In this document: one piece after another, positions 1 to 9,699 of the stretch | Position numbering within the stretch: the first letter of the stretch is position 1 | Layout of the letters: each line of letters opens with the position of its first letter | Origin: Lepidostoma basale | Lineage: Eukaryota; Arthropoda; Insecta; Trichoptera; Lepidostomatidae | Assembly (NCBI GenBank): GCA_022606425.2 | Contig: JAHDVF020000726.1 | Coordinates: 372,001 to 436,000 of the forward strand | Reading direction: 5' to 3' | DNA: 64,000 nt | Translations under genes and position numbers: made by a program | The notes under the pieces: generated by a model | The model's database searches: none | Told to the model about the DNA's origin: nothing | The model's input: only the letters and a program-made list of their open reading frames with translations

Positions 1-20
1 TTTTTATTTACTTTTGACTT

Positions 21-260
21 TATTTTTCTCGGCACGTTTCAAATGTTTTACACTTTCATCATTAGGATAACAATATAAATTTTAGAGTTTTATATCTTTA
101 TTGATGAAGATGTAAAACCCTTTAAAGATGTGGAAAAAAATAACTCAAAAGTTGAAAACACAGTGTTTTAATTAATTTAAAAAAAAAAGTGATTATGAAA
201 TTCCACAGTGTTAACGCTTTAGTATATTCCATAGTGTTAACGCCTTTATCAAAGATTTAA
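21..260. repeat. Penelope-type terminal repeat, hammerhead relic (family F)
   Basis: AT-rich repeat with facing half-motifs: GTTTCAAATG near 48 and TTGATGAAGATG near 98-109, resembling the family F hammerhead repeat at 37075-37240. The words TTCCACAGTGTTAACGC and TTCCATAGTGTTAACGC recur at 201-217 and 227-243, and a similar CACTGTGGAATTCC word occurs in the repeat at 3205. The ribozyme core is too mutated to call active. Confidence 0.4.
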
Positions 261-479
261 ATAGGTATCCTATATAAACAAAACGAAGAGGAAACCATAG
301 TTACACATAACATGAGAAAGATATCGTTCTGTGTTCTATGTCGGTGAAGTCCCAGGGTTTTAAAAACAATGGGACGATGGACAGTTTTTCTATTTTTTTA
401 AAAATCATTGCTTTTATTTCATGTTTTGCTTTGTAACCTTATATTTTTTACCCGCCAAAGTTATTATGTATTTCCCTTT

Positions 480-690
480 TAATCGACTGATATTAATGGG
501 TAAAGTGGAGGGACGTCGGGGAGTTGGTAGATGGCAGCTGTCCTGGCTGCGGAACATCAAAGAGTGGACAGGAATATCAAGAGTTCAGAACCTGTTCCAA
601 GTGACGCAGGATAGAGATGCCTTTGCTGCAGTGATCGCCAACGTTGGGGGGACCTGACGCGGCACCGAAAGAAGATACGTTAAGGAAGAA
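480..690 (+). mobile_element. LINE family R, 3' end of ORF2
   Basis: The frame reads LMGKVEGRRGVGR.QLSWLRNIKEWTG..RVQNLFQ and stops after VIANVGGT. This is the C-terminal tail that follows reverse transcriptase in many non-LTR retrotransposons. A close relative is at 26895-27235. It is followed by a GAAAGAAGAT-type A/G-rich tail, and the upstream part is lost by 5' truncation. Confidence 0.7.
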
Positions 691-1330
691 GATGAAATAA
701 AATTTGTCCACTTTTTAACACACCTTTATGAGGTAAATAAACACAAAAGGTGGAAAATATAATTTCAATTCTTAAAATCTCACGTGTACATATTTATATA
801 TTATATCGTTTTATAGCGTTTAATATTTTTTGTTATTATTTTCAAACAATTTAATTTTAAAAAATATCGATTAGATTACCGTTATTTGTGTTCACTGAAT
901 CACTTAGTTTTTTTTTATCGATTAATCGAAATTTTAATTTGCACGATGATAAATTAATCGAGGCGGAGCCCATCTCTAGTAACGGCCACATAATATTTAT
1001 GACACGTATGAATGTTTAAAATTAAGTTTTTCATAATATTGGTAAACACAAGATCCGGGCTCGCTCCTGACATAACCGCCGATGACGTCACGGGCGTCCG
1101 TCATCACCTATATTAGCGTCTTTCCCGCCCGAATCGGTAAATCTCTCCCGGAAAAGAAATTCACAGAATTTCGTAAACACTGTCGAAATATTATAGAAAA
1201 TAAATTCTTATTAAAAAGCAGCTGCTTGTGCGTAAAAAAGTATTATATACTTAGAGAAAAAAAATTAAATGGACATAATTTCACACTGTACAATAATATA
1301 ATTATAATAAATCTTTCTTCTTCTTCGATG
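691..1330. other. No recognised gene; AT-rich, one CRE palindrome
   Basis: Nothing coding is recognised. Around 1045-1150 the base composition rises and a perfect CRE-type palindrome TGACGTCA lies at 1083-1090, but no exon or promoter can be built around it. Confidence 0.3.
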
Positions 1331-1333
1331 GCC

Positions 1334-1600
1334 CTACAGCCCATATCGAGCCTTAGCCTCCAGTATTCTTCGCCTCCAACTCCTCTTGTCCTCCGCTTCG
1401 ACCCTCCAATCTGACACTCTTAACAATCTTGCTCCATCTCTCCCAACTTCATCCTCCCATCGCAGCCTTGATCGTCCAATTGGTATTTTACCACCTGGGT
1501 ACCACTCCAGCAATCTTTTTGGGGTTCGCGATGACGGCATCCTCTGCACGTGACCGGCCCATCTCAGTCTATTCAGTCTGACCTGTGTGGAGAGACTGGG
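1334..1600 (-). mobile_element. LINE family I, 3' end of ORF2
   Basis: The minus-strand frame contains RLRWAGHVQRMPSSRTPKR, then IPIGRSRLRWEDEV, and ends EAKARYGL. The order RWAGHVxRM, then a GR-rich RW motif, then a short acidic/basic end is the classic non-LTR retrotransposon C-terminus. An A/G-rich (GAAGAAG) tail lies at 1316-1328 on the other strand as CTTCTTCTTC. The copy is 5'-truncated. Confidence 0.7.
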
Positions 1601-1639
1601 AGCTTTGTAAATAATAATAAATAATAACTTTAATTTCAG

Positions 1640-1860
1640 TAGTAGGCCATTTCATGAGATTCAACTGTATCAAGTGATTTTAGCACATTTTTACTGTTCT
1701 TAGCAGATTTCAAATAATTTCCATTGTTTTTGGGAGACTCTCCAAAATTTCAACTGTTTTCAATTGATTTTAGCAGATTTTTTACTGTTTTAAATGAGTT
1801 CAATCTAATTCGATTATTTTCAGTTGATTTCAGACAATCTCAACTGTTCTAATTTTATTG
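1640..1860. repeat. Degenerate tandem repeat, about 95-bp spacing
   Basis: The words CAACTGT, TTTTAGCAGATTT and TTTACTGTT recur in the same order near 1663 and again near 1758, with further weaker echoes to 1850. It looks like two or three decayed copies of one unit. No open frame crosses it. Confidence 0.4.
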
Positions 1861-1864
1861 GAGG

Positions 1865-2110
1865 TTAAGGCGTTTCCACTGTGAAATTCCATTGTTATTT
1901 GGAATAGAATTAAATAACACTGTTTTTAATCCACCTTTATATATTAATTATTTTTTAAGAATTAAAATAATAATCACGACATATTTCGGTGGTGACCTCT
2001 TCCATCCTCAGGTGTAAATATAAAAGGAGTATTTATTGTTTCTTGAACCATGATGTAAAACTCCATATTAAATAATTAATACGAATGAAAACGTCAGTTT
2101 TATTATATTT
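1865..2110 (-). repeat. Penelope/retrozyme-like repeat, family C
   Basis: Contains the CACTGTTT...AATCCACC word shared with repeats at 3205 and 47030, then a hammerhead relic at 1977-2015. The segment ACTCCATATTAAATAATTAA at about 2050-2070 recurs near 24330 and 43085, marking a family. Confidence 0.55.
1977..2015 (-). ncRNA. Hammerhead ribozyme relic (family C)
   Basis: The minus strand has CTGAGGA (C3 at 2011), then GAAA and the stem III word ATATGT with a GTC triplet. Stem I starts with three pairs (CAC/GTG). Stem II is poorly paired, so activity is doubtful. Confidence 0.4.
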
Positions 2111-2190
2111 TATGGTAATGACATGCTTCGCCCTTCTAAGGCATTATCAAATGATTTGATAATGCCTTAGAAGAGCGAAACATTTCTTTC
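2111..2190. repeat. Foldback repeat with opposed GGGCGAA(G/A)C motifs
   Basis: Inverted halves GCCTTAGAAG and CTTCTAAGGC flank the centre ATCAAATGATTTGAT, giving a near-perfect hairpin. Each half ends in a GCGAAAC-like motif next to an ATGTC or ATTTC word, as expected for two face-to-face hammerhead halves in which the CUGANGA core has become UUGAUAA. A related single copy is at 42400-42500. Confidence 0.45.
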
Positions 2191-2202
2191 CCTTAAAGGG
2201 GT

Positions 2203-2240
2203 ATTTACACCTGAGGATGGTAAAAAGTCACCAACGAAAC
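2203..2240 (+). ncRNA. Hammerhead ribozyme relic (family C)
   Basis: The plus strand has CTGAGGA at 2211-2217 after ACAC, then GGT...ACC and GAAAC. Stem II does not abut the GAAA box and the stem III word is mutated, so only the ancestry is supported. Confidence 0.35.
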
Positions 2241-2459
2241 TTGACTTTTTTCACTGATTTAAGTATATTAATTTCATTAAATTTAAGCTGATTTGATAAT
2301 TTTTCAGATCATTTCAGTACAAAAAAAAATATTCACTTTTTAAAAAATGTCTACTATTTTCAATAAAATAGTGATCACAGATTTTAAATTACAAATAATA
2401 TATATTTTTAATAATAATAAATAAATAAAATTACAGAATTAAAATAATAATAATAAATA

Positions 2460-2735
2460 GGCAGATGAGATGTTACGGGCATATAAAACGGAGACCACCA
2501 GACCACACAGTTAATAGAGCTTTGTCTGTGAATCTTCCTCGTCAACCATCCAGAGGAAGACCTAGGAACACGTGGATGATTCGGTGCAATAGCGTCTTGC
2601 AGAGAAATGGCTTAAGTTAAGGTGATACTCAGAACCGTGCGAGGTACAGCCTGAGATCGCAAAGAGCCAACCGCAACAGTCAATACTGACGGTGAGTTGG
2701 GATAGCGCCAGGAAGAAGAAGAAGAAGATTTATTT
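2460..2735 (+). mobile_element. LINE family H, 3' end of ORF2
   Basis: The frame reads MRCYGHIKRRPPDHTVNRAL, then SRGRPRNTW, then a stop and degenerate coding ending near NRNSQY. This is the GH-x-RRP and GRPRxTW pattern of a non-LTR retrotransposon C-terminus. It is followed by (GAA)n at 2714-2728. One in-frame stop (after RNGLS) shows it is dead. Confidence 0.65.
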
Positions 2736-2910
2736 TAATAACATTATTGTTTTAAAAAAATATTTGTCCGTACAAAAATTCTAAACAACAAAAACATGGC
2801 AGGGATGAATCAAGAAACTTTTAAAACAGGGTCGGAGACTTAAAAGATGGATGCAGACAGATCGAACGAATGCAATAATTATGATGAGAAAATGAAACGC
2901 GGAACAACTC

Positions 2911-3105
2911 GACGACCTTCGTGTCAGAGTGGTAAGAGCTCTGACTTCCATACCGAAGGTCTCGGGTTCGATTCCCGGCGATGGCAGTGTGATTGTCACG
3001 CTGTCTTTGGTCTGGTGTAGAATTCACGTGACAATAAAATTGCGATAGATTGGCTACCGATCACATGTCATGAGAATCAATATAATAGCTAAAATAAACT
3101 GTATA
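2911..3105 (+). mobile_element. tRNA-derived SINE
   Basis: The 5' part is tRNA-like: an A-box-like TCAGAGTGGTAAG and a perfect B box GGTTCGATTCC at 2965-2975. The body contains TCACGCTGTCTTTGGTCTGG and ACGTGACAATAAAAT. The same body occurs at 22736, 24391, 41508, 56349, 56722 and 63050. This copy ends at ATAGCTAAAATAAACTG, before the usual AAT tail. Confidence 0.8.
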
Positions 3106-3204
3106 CAGTAATTGGGTTCAAACAACCTGTTGTATACAAAAAAAGTAACATGTGAAATGCATACTAGGTTATCTAATTTCAACACTCAATAAGTAACTTA
3201 TTGA

Positions 3205-3415
3205 AAGTTAATAAGGCATTAACACTGTGGAATTCCATAGTAATCTACTTTGGGAATTAATTAAACATTGTTTAGACCACTTTTTTAATAAATAAAAATA
3301 TTAAAATACACGACATGTTTCAGAGGATACCTCCTCCATCTTCAGGTGTCAAAAATATAACAAAAACAAAACAAAGGAAGACTAATATAAAATATACTCA
3401 ATAAGTATCTATATA
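3205..3415 (-). repeat. Penelope/retrozyme-like repeat, family B, with hammerhead
   Basis: Holds the terminal word CACTGTGGAATTCCATAGT and a hammerhead at 3308-3349. The same arrangement is seen at 47030-47220 (minus) and 49310-49500 (plus). Confidence 0.65.
3308..3349 (-). ncRNA. Hammerhead ribozyme (family B)
   Basis: Read on the minus strand: stem I is ACAC/GTGT (4 bp), the core is CTGAAGA (variable position 7 is A), and one unpaired T follows. Stem II is GGAGG paired with CCTCT (last pair G-U, 6-base loop), then GAAA. Stem III is the palindrome ACATGT and the cleavage triplet is GTC. All invariant hammerhead positions are present. The very short palindromic stem III fits the dimer-active type known from Penelope-like elements. 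Confidence 0.7.
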
Positions 3416-3820
3416 TTTTTTTGTTTACTTTTAAACGCATCCAGTACTAAAGATAAGCGACGCGAAATAAAATATTATGTATTTAATAAAACGTGATTTC
3501 GCGTTTAAAAGAAAAGAGCAATGCTTTTTAAATTTAGAACGCTCGTGTTGAAAGCATTGCGTGAATTGACTATCGCGATGAAATATGACCAGAGCACGAC
3601 GGATTCCGTTGGATCGAGGTATGGCTTTCGGCATTTAGGAATTAGGCGGGTGCACCGTCCCATTAGCCCCCGCCCTTGAAGGGCGCGGCGGGCAGTAACG
3701 ACAATGACGGCCCATATCTTAGCCTGACATTCAACTACCTAATCAAACATTGGCGCCCGGATATATTTTAAGAAAAATAACAACAATGTTTCATCCTTTA
3801 TTTATTAAATATTTTTACTA
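3416..3820. other. Nothing recognised
   Basis: A GC-richer stretch at 3650-3720 contains a CCCGCCC...GGGCGCGGCGGG inverted pair, but no exon or element is recognisable. Confidence 0.2.
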
Positions 3821-3821
3821 A

Positions 3822-3992
3822 CAAATCAAATCAGTTTATTTACTCAAAAGACATTACAAACAGCATAAATGTTTAAGGCATCTACTGAGTACATGTATTT
3901 TTAACCAGGAACGCATTAGAGATGGTTCGACATTAGGAAGACAAGATACTTTCCAAAGTCAAGAGTATTTGTCCCCTGAACGTACTTTCACT
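3822..3992 (-). mobile_element. LINE family J, 3' UTR
   Basis: Reverse complement of the family J 3' end: AATCAAATCAGTTTATTT at its tail and the reverse complement of GAACCATCTCTAATGCGTTC. It runs into the last coding words near 3960. See 24960-25655 for a fuller copy. Confidence 0.75.
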
Positions 3993-4170
3993 AGTGCACA
4001 ATGTGCACAATGTTGATCTTGTACCGATCCTAATGTACAGAAGCGTGTAACTGGTAAAATAATGATGAAAGTAGAATAAATGCAGTAGAAATGAGATCTC
4101 TCAGACGAATGTGTACGATATAGTGACGAATGAAAATATAAGGAGCGAATGCGGTGCGAATGATGGCGTT
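3993..4170 (+). mobile_element. LINE family A1 fragment
   Basis: Begins in the AVHNGVLVPTLMYG region and runs through the SRINAVEMRSLRRMC region. It stops at GAATGATGGCGTT, a point where several other copies also begin or end. Confidence 0.7.
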
Positions 4171-4499
4171 TCAAACAAACAAACAAACCATCACGCCGTT
4201 TCTCCGCAGGGGTAGGCAGAGAGAATGGATCGCCACACTACTCTATCCTGGCAAACATCTCTAGCTTCCTCCACGTTCATACAACGAGTCATGCACGCAC
4301 GTCGATTCCTCCGACTTCTAACATGACCAACCTTATAAATTTAAATAATTTGGTCTTGCCATGTTTTCCTCGGTCTGCCTCGACTCCATTTACATCATTA
4401 ACGTATACTTTCTTAACCATTCTTTCTCCATCCATGCGTTCCGTATGTCCGAACCATCGCAGCGATCCTTTCAAAAATTTGTTCATAATACCTTCTTCG
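4171..4499 (-). mobile_element. LINE family A3, 3' end, CAAA tail
   Basis: Reads in from the 3' end as CCATCACGCCG, then the hairpin complement, then minus-strand coding for the GRPRKTW and RWFGHMERM region. The tail here is (TTTG)n rather than (TTAG)n. It abuts the next copy head to head at homologous positions. Confidence 0.75.
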
Positions 4500-4808
4500 A
4501 ATGATGGTGTTATGAACAAAATAATGAAAGGATCATTAAGCTGGTTTGGACACATGGAAATAATGAATGAAGAAAGAATGGTAAAAAATATATATGTTAG
4601 CGATGTAAATGAAACTAGAAATAAAGGAAAACGTGGCACGATCAAATTAATCAAATATTGAATATCGGCCACGTAAGGAGTCGTGAAGAAATCGACGCGC
4701 GTGCATGACACGATGTATGAATGTTGAGAAATCGAGAGAAATTTGTCGGAAAAGAAAAGTGTGGCAGTCCATTTCCTACCTACCCCTTCGGGGAGACGGC
4801 GTAATGCT
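4499..4808 (+). mobile_element. LINE family A1, 3' end
   Basis: Starts at GATGGTGTTATGAACAAAAT and codes for NKIMKGSLSWFGHMEIMNEER, then VSDVNETRNKGKRGT. It ends in the CCCCTTCGGGG hairpin and GACGGCGTAATG. A frameshift after GTIKL breaks the frame. Confidence 0.75.
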
Positions 4809-4859
4809 AACATTAGCTAGCGAAACAGCTGTCGCGTCAATCTCATAGAAATAAAATCG

Positions 4860-5290
4860 ATTCTGATATTATATAATAGTGTTTCAAATAATTATCACGA
4901 TATTTCCTCCATCGCGATAATACCTCAATTTACCCTACACAGGATTATAACAAACGTCGCTTAAAAACGAAACACGGAGATTTCGGGCATCTGTATCTAC
5001 GATGAGGTAAGTGGTACGCCCCATGTTAGGTAGACCCGTGATTGGTAAAAATAATGATTATTTGCCAATTGTTATTTCACCTGCGAATGCGAAGATCGCC
5101 GCCCTATCTGGCGGGAGAATTCAAAGAGCATAAACACGCAACTACGTATTTATAAAGTTACACCCCTAGCTATTAACCCCCCGTGAATCGGCACCAGTGA
5201 CGGCAAATGAAGTTTTCGCAATCTAATAAAATCGATGTCTATTTATAAATGAATAAACATCGATGAATAGAGCAAATGGCATCGATAAAT
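4860..5290. other. Nothing recognised
   Basis: No open frame, repeat or splice pattern that can be supported. Possible unique intronic DNA. Confidence 0.2.
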
Positions 5291-5365
5291 AGCAGTGCAC
5301 AATGGTATTCTTGTATGGACCCTTAAGTGAAACATGGAACTGGGAAAATAAGTATGTAGAAATTT
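5291..5365 (+). mobile_element. LINE family A fragment
   Basis: Short piece matching GCAGTGCACAATGG...CATGGAACTGG, the AVHNG...WNW region. Confidence 0.5.
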
Positions 5366-5578
5366 ATTTATTTTTCTTAAATAAAAAACAAATCTCAGAA
5401 TTCCCTTATGTATAAAGCATTTAAATTATATGAAGATATACCGGAGGATGTCAAAAGTGTGCAGAACATAAAAAAATTTAGAATAGAATAAAATGAATAT
5501 ATGAACAAAATGTAACCTTATTTTGATATTTATGGAGTTTGTATGACGGATTGTATGACGAGCAGAATTTATGACGGA

Positions 5579-6153
5579 TTGAGACATAAGTGCGAACTGT
5601 GAGAAATTAGAGCAAGTTACCGAATTCGTTTATCTGGGAAGCATGTTTACAAGAGATGGAAGAATGGAGAAAGATATCGGAAGAAGGGTTGGAACTGGAA
5701 ACAAAATAAATGGTACACTCAAAGTCATTACCGCAAATAGAAATATATCGACTAAAGCAAAGATGGCAGTGAACAATGGAGTTCTAGTTCCGACCCTTAC
5801 GTATGGAAGTAAAACTTGGAATTGGCAGAAGAAGGATGAAAGTAGGATAAATTCCGTAGAAATGAGGTCACTAAGAAGAATGTGCGGAAAAACAATGTAC
5901 GATAGAATATCTAATAAAGAAGTAAGAAAGGAATGTAAGGCAAACGAATGGGTGATAAATAAAATTAAGAAAGGGTCACTAAGATGGTTTGGACATATGG
6001 AACAAATAGATGAGGGAAGAATGGTTAAAAAGATATATAAAAGTAGTGTGAATGGGAAAAGAAGTCGAGGAAGGCCAGGGAAGACATTGTATGACCAAAT
6101 TAATAAATTACTGAAAGGCGAAGAGTAGGAACAATCGACGAGCGTGCATGTCA
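5579..6153 (+). mobile_element. LINE family A2, long 3' part
   Basis: An open frame of 161 codons (5643-6128) covers the end of the reverse transcriptase region (FVYLGSMFTRDGR), the linker LTYGSKTWNWQKKDESRIN, and the C-terminal domain RSLRRMCGKTMYDRIS...KGSLRWFGHMEQ...SRGRPGKTL. It ends at a stop just after INKLLKGEE, where subfamily A2 normally continues another 40 residues. The 3' hairpin and TTAG tail are missing. At its end it meets the AAT tail of the next element. Confidence 0.8.
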
Positions 6154-6522
6154 CGATAATAATAATAATAATAATATGCTAACTTTTAAAGCGCCGTTTT
6201 TGTGATGTAATCACCTCAAGGGCGCATTAAGACGTGTTTTAAATCTTAAAAATCTAAATGTGACCGCTTAAAAAACGATCGGTTTAAAGGTATAGTAGAA
6301 CAAAGTATAAATGTTTAAATTGGGTATGAAATATGAAAAAGATGGGTTTTCAATTTAGATCTGAAATCTGTCGGATCATTTATGCATCTAAGGTGTGAAG
6401 GGAGATTGTTCCAAGCTGATGGACCGGCTACTGCGAACGCTCGATCCCCGAAATTTGTACTGGGGCAACGCTTCGGCTCAACTAATCTTCCTATTGCTGA
6501 GGAGTTCGCCGAGCGAAGTGTG
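6154..6522 (-). mobile_element. CR1/L2-like LINE, 3' end
   Basis: The minus frame reads LRSANSSAIGRLVEPKR, then DRAFAVAGPSAWNNLPSHLR and FRSKLKTHLFHI, the usual end of CR1/L2-type reverse transcriptases. The 3' UTR has GCGCC...GGCGC complementary arms and a (TAA)n tail. The same 3' UTR is at 18960 and 29030. Confidence 0.7.
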
Positions 6523-6537
6523 GATTTCCGTGAATTT

Positions 6538-6643
6538 AGGTGAATGTAGAAGAGGCGCGAGAGTTATGTCAGGATAGAACGATATGGCGATCCATCATCT
6601 CTGCCTACCCCTCCGGGAAACGGCGTGATGGTTAGTTAGTTAA
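6538..6643 (+). mobile_element. LINE family A2, 3' terminus
   Basis: Only the last 100 bases: GAATGTAGAAGAGGCGCGAG, the CCCCTCCGGGA hairpin and GGCGTGATGG followed by TTAG repeats. Confidence 0.75.
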
Positions 6644-6850
6644 CTTTTAAATTAAAAAACTTTGTTTTATGTATCACAATTGTATTTTTATTTTACGCGA
6701 CAGCTGTTTGGTCAATCTATGTTGACATCAACTGGTGTTACAATAATATAATTGTAACACCTGATGATGTTAACATAGTTTGACGAAATAGCTGTTGCGT
6801 AAAATAAAAATACAATTGTGATACATGAAACCATTTTTTATTTATTTAAC
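6644..6850. repeat. Foldback of Penelope termini with two opposed hammerheads (family E)
   Basis: Inverted arms start TTTATGTATCACAATTG and run into ACGCGACAGCTGTTT and TGTTGACATCA, then mirror back. The plus arm holds a good hammerhead (6755-6800). The minus arm (6690-6745) is a relic with CAGTTGA in the core and CAAA for GAAA. Similar foldbacks lie at 22840, 48035 and 48950. Confidence 0.65.
6755..6800 (+). ncRNA. Hammerhead ribozyme (family E)
   Basis: AACAC precedes the core CTGATGA (6761-6767). One unpaired T, stem II GTTAA paired with TTGAC-type arm (5 bp), GAAA at 6785-6788, and stem III ATAGCTGT follow, then T and GCG. All core bases fit. Stem I is weak (C-G, mismatch, C-G, A-T). Confidence 0.6.
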
Positions 6851-7224
6851 AGTTTATATAAAAATATACTGATTTTGAAAATTTGGTTTGGTTCATGTGG
6901 TTCTCCGGTAAATTTGGAGATACTTCGTGTATAAGTGAATTGTTTTGGTAAATTTGATTGTTGCCGCACTTTATAATAGATAGTTGTGACACGAAATACG
7001 TTTGTACTGTTTTGATGTTAAAATTATTAAAGTTTTTTCGTTTAGTTTTTTCGTAAAAATTAATTTTTATTTAATTCCAATGAGAATTTGAACTAAATAA
7101 AAATATAATTTATATATGTCATATACATATAATTTATATGTCATTAACAAGCTATAAGAGTGGTTATGGAATTGTATATACGAGTATACTCGTATAATAG
7201 TTTAAAGACATATTATATTATTAT
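6851..7224. other. Nothing recognised
   Basis: AT-rich. A local TATACGAGTATACTCGTATA palindrome lies near 7175. No gene seen. Confidence 0.2.
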
Positions 7225-7494
7225 TATTTATATCATTTATTTTTATTTGTTATTTTATTTTATTTTATATCATTGTATTTTATATAATTTGTTTTAGATT
7301 TATTTTGTAGACGCTGGACGATCGAAGTGTGCGCGGGAGATGCCTATTGGTAGCGATGAGGTTCGCAACCCATCACACCGCGTCTCCCGCGGGGGCGAAA
7401 AGAGAAGGATGGAGTGCCGCATCGGTTAAAATGTGGCCGTCCATTTTTTTTTCCTACCCATTCGTGGAGACGGCGTGATGGTTAGTTAGTTAGA
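7225..7494 (+). mobile_element. T element (non-autonomous, TTAG tail), 5' truncated
   Basis: Carries the T body (GATCGAAGTGTGCGCGGGAG, then CCATCACACCGCGTCTCCCG) and ends in a LINE A-type end with GGCGTGATGGTTAGTTAG. The CCATCACACCG part is an inverted diverged copy of that end. Fuller copies are at 11321 and 36526. Confidence 0.75.
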
Positions 7495-7661
7495 TAGTAA
7501 CATAAATATTGTTTTTCATTTTAATATATTTTTTCCTATTGTATTTTTAGTGATACGAATACGCAGAATGACCAACCCGAAAGCGAAAGTTTTTTCCCCG
7601 GTCTGAATACAAAAATAGCCGTAATTTTATAGGCGGCTAAAAGGTTTTTAGATATGTTTAC

Positions 7662-7758
7662 CTCCGCCCGTCCCGTCCGGGGTCACAGCCGCCAGGCCCG
7701 GCTCAGTGGTGGAGGCCAATAAAGGGCGCGCCCCGCTCCCTGCGGCCCTGCCCACCGC
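7662..7758 (-). CDS. Candidate host exon (supervillin-like gene, uncertain)
   Basis: On the minus strand an acceptor ACATTAG precedes 97 GC-rich bases ending at a donor GAG/GTAAAC. The frame beginning on the codon boundary reads AVGRAAGSGARPLLASTTEP, then GLAAVTPDGTGG, without stop. The phase fits the upstream exon 17489-17591, which ends on a codon boundary. Against it: a poor pyrimidine tract and no recognisable domain. Confidence 0.35.
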
Positions 7759-7929
7759 CTAATGTCACCGCCTGCGTCACGACGAACCTTTGGCCGCCAC
7801 ATCAAACACGAAACCAAACATAATGGTGCGATGGTAAGAATAACCCCGGCAATCAAATTATGTTTTATTATCACAGATCTGCGAAATGATCTGTAATCTA
7901 CATGTGTGGCGGGACATGGAGGAAAATAT

Positions 7930-8472
7930 AACTAACTTACTAACTAATTAGCCATCACGTCGTCTCTCCGAAGGGGTAGGCAGAAATAATGGATTGACAC
8001 ACTTTTCTTTCCTGACGTATTTCTCTTGCTTCCTCAACATTCATATAACGTGTCATGCACGCACGTTGATTTCTCTGACTCCTCACGTGACCGACATTCA
8101 ATATTAAATTTATTTGATTTCGCCACGTTTTCCTCGGTCTTCGTCTATTTCCAGTTCCATTTACATCATCTTTTTTCAATCATTCTATCCATGTGTCCAA
8201 ATTATCTTAATGATCCTTTCATTATTTTGTTCATAACACCATCATTCGCACCGCATTCACTTCTTATATTTTCATTCGACACTATCATACACAGGGTATT
8301 TGCACATTCGTCTAAGAGATCTCATTCCCACTGCATTTATTCTACTTTCATCCTTCTTTTGCCAGTTCCTAGTTTCGCTTCCATACGTAAAGGTCAGTAC
8401 AAGAACACCACTGTAAACTGCCATTTAAGCTTTTTTAGATACGCTATTGTTTGCGATGACAACTTTAATTTT
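7930..8472 (-). mobile_element. LINE family A1, long 3' part
   Basis: Enters from the tail as CTAACTTACTAACTAATTAG, then GCCATCACGTCG, and runs back through the C-terminal coding to GTTTGCGATGACAACTTTAA. The frames are broken by indels. Confidence 0.8.
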
Positions 8473-8508
8473 ACTTAGGGGAAAATAGGAGTATATTAAA
8501 TACATATA

Positions 8509-8885
8509 GTGCCGCGTTCTCCTAAATCTTTCTCTTTTCCTTGTTTGATTTTCATCGTTTACATATACGAGTACTTCCTTTATCCAAGGGAGTGAATGAG
8601 CAAAGCTGACGAAAGGCGCCGCTACGCCAACAACAGCTTCGGGTAAGCGGATGGAGCCCTCATTCATTTTTTCTTCATTCATTATTTCCGTGTGTCCAAA
8701 CCATATTGGTGACCCTATCTTAATTTTTTTTAAGAAGCCATTGATTTGCCTTACATTCCCTTATAACTTCTCGTTCGGTATTATACATTGTTTTTGCGTA
8801 CATTTTCCTTAGCGATCTCATTTCTAAGGCATTTATCATACTTTCAACTCACTTCCACTTCGAATCCTTTAATCTTCCATATTTA
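8509..8885 (-). mobile_element. LINE family A, interrupted copy
   Basis: 8509-8566 encodes on the minus strand YVNDENQTRKRERFRRTRH and 8663-8885 encodes the NEEKM and upstream parts. Between them sits the short repeat at 8575-8662, which interrupts the LINE frame. Confidence 0.65.
8575..8662 (-). repeat. Unclassified short repeat S
   Basis: Minus strand: GGGCTCCATCCGCTTACCCG, AAGCTGTTGTTGGCGTAGCG, GCGCCTTTCGTCAGCTTTGC. Relatives are at 9095-9215, 18541-18680 and 18721-18840. The family is unknown. In one frame each copy reads like RLPEAV...A.FVSF..SLP. Confidence 0.5.
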
Positions 8886-8929
8886 TGTATGATTCCACAA
8901 GATTACGGGACTCGTGACTGACTCGGGTA

Positions 8930-9030
8930 GCATGACTCTTTCGCGTTTCCTTAACCACTTCAATACCGTAAGGCCACTGGTGGCCGCTACGTAGGCGCAC
9001 CATCAATACCGTAAGGCCACTTTGCATTAA
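8930..9030. repeat. Local direct repeat
   Basis: The word TCAATACCGTAAGGCCACT appears twice about 50 bases apart, around 8961 and 9003, with a GTGGCC...TACG stretch between. Confidence 0.45.
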
Positions 9031-9094
9031 AAATTATTCCAGTAGGAATTTAAAAAAAAAATTGTGGCTAGCGACATATATAAAAGCGACATAT

Positions 9095-9215
9095 ATTCCC
9101 GCCACATACCCGAGGCTGTTATAGGGCGTAGCGGCGCCCTTTTATCAGCCTCGCTCGTACACTCCCTGGGCCTGTCCCCGGTCCATCCGGGACTTACATT
9201 TAAATACAGCAACAA
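9095..9215 (+). repeat. Short repeat S
   Basis: CCCGAGGCTGTTATAGGGCG, TAGCGGCGCC, then CAGCCTCGCTCGTACACTCC, then a CCGGTCCATCCGGGAC hairpin. Same family as 8575 and 18721. Confidence 0.5.
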
Positions 9216-9695
9216 CAAGGGGGTGCCAGACCACATTACATCTACTCAATCTCACTTCTATGCTCCGCTGTACTTTATTGAATAAATAAATAAGCATAAT
9301 ATATAATACATGAACATTTGAGGAACATTATATAAAAGATAAAATATACACCACAGGAATATACAGCGGGAAGAACAGGAGAGGCAGAGGAGACAAATGC
9401 GGGATGGGAAAAAAACATAATAATAACGTAGAGTACAGTTTTTGGCATGTAGGACAAAGGGCGAGGTTTAGGAAGCATTTCATAATATTACATAAATAAA
9501 TAAAACCACTGCACAAATTATTATTATGGCCAAGAGGGAGAGGAACGAGACCCGTCACAGAGGGGCAACCTCCCTCTCCAAGCTGGAAAACATCGCACCC
9601 TCAGAGGGCAAGAAACATAAGACAAGTAAAATAAGTGAGCTGTTGTAGATCATTTGTTATTTGTTCAATAAGGCGAATTGGCTAGCGACATCTAT
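9216..9695. other. Nothing recognised
   Basis: AT-rich with a G/A-rich part near 9370-9400 and a CCTCCCTCTCC/GGGAGAGG complementary pair at 9535-9580. No gene can be supported. Confidence 0.2.
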
Positions 9696-9699
9696 ACAC

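Noticed and set aside
421..657. Start at 421 of a 78-codon ORF as an independent gene
   Set aside because: Only the second half is coding (LINE R end); the first codons are AT-rich read-through.
2911..2985. Functional tRNA gene
   Set aside because: The B box is good but acceptor and anticodon arms do not fold as a tRNA, and the same unit with a common body recurs many times; it is a SINE head.
5160..5260. CRISPR-like spaced repeats
   Set aside because: Only ATCGATAAAT-type words at irregular spacing; eukaryotic AT-rich DNA.
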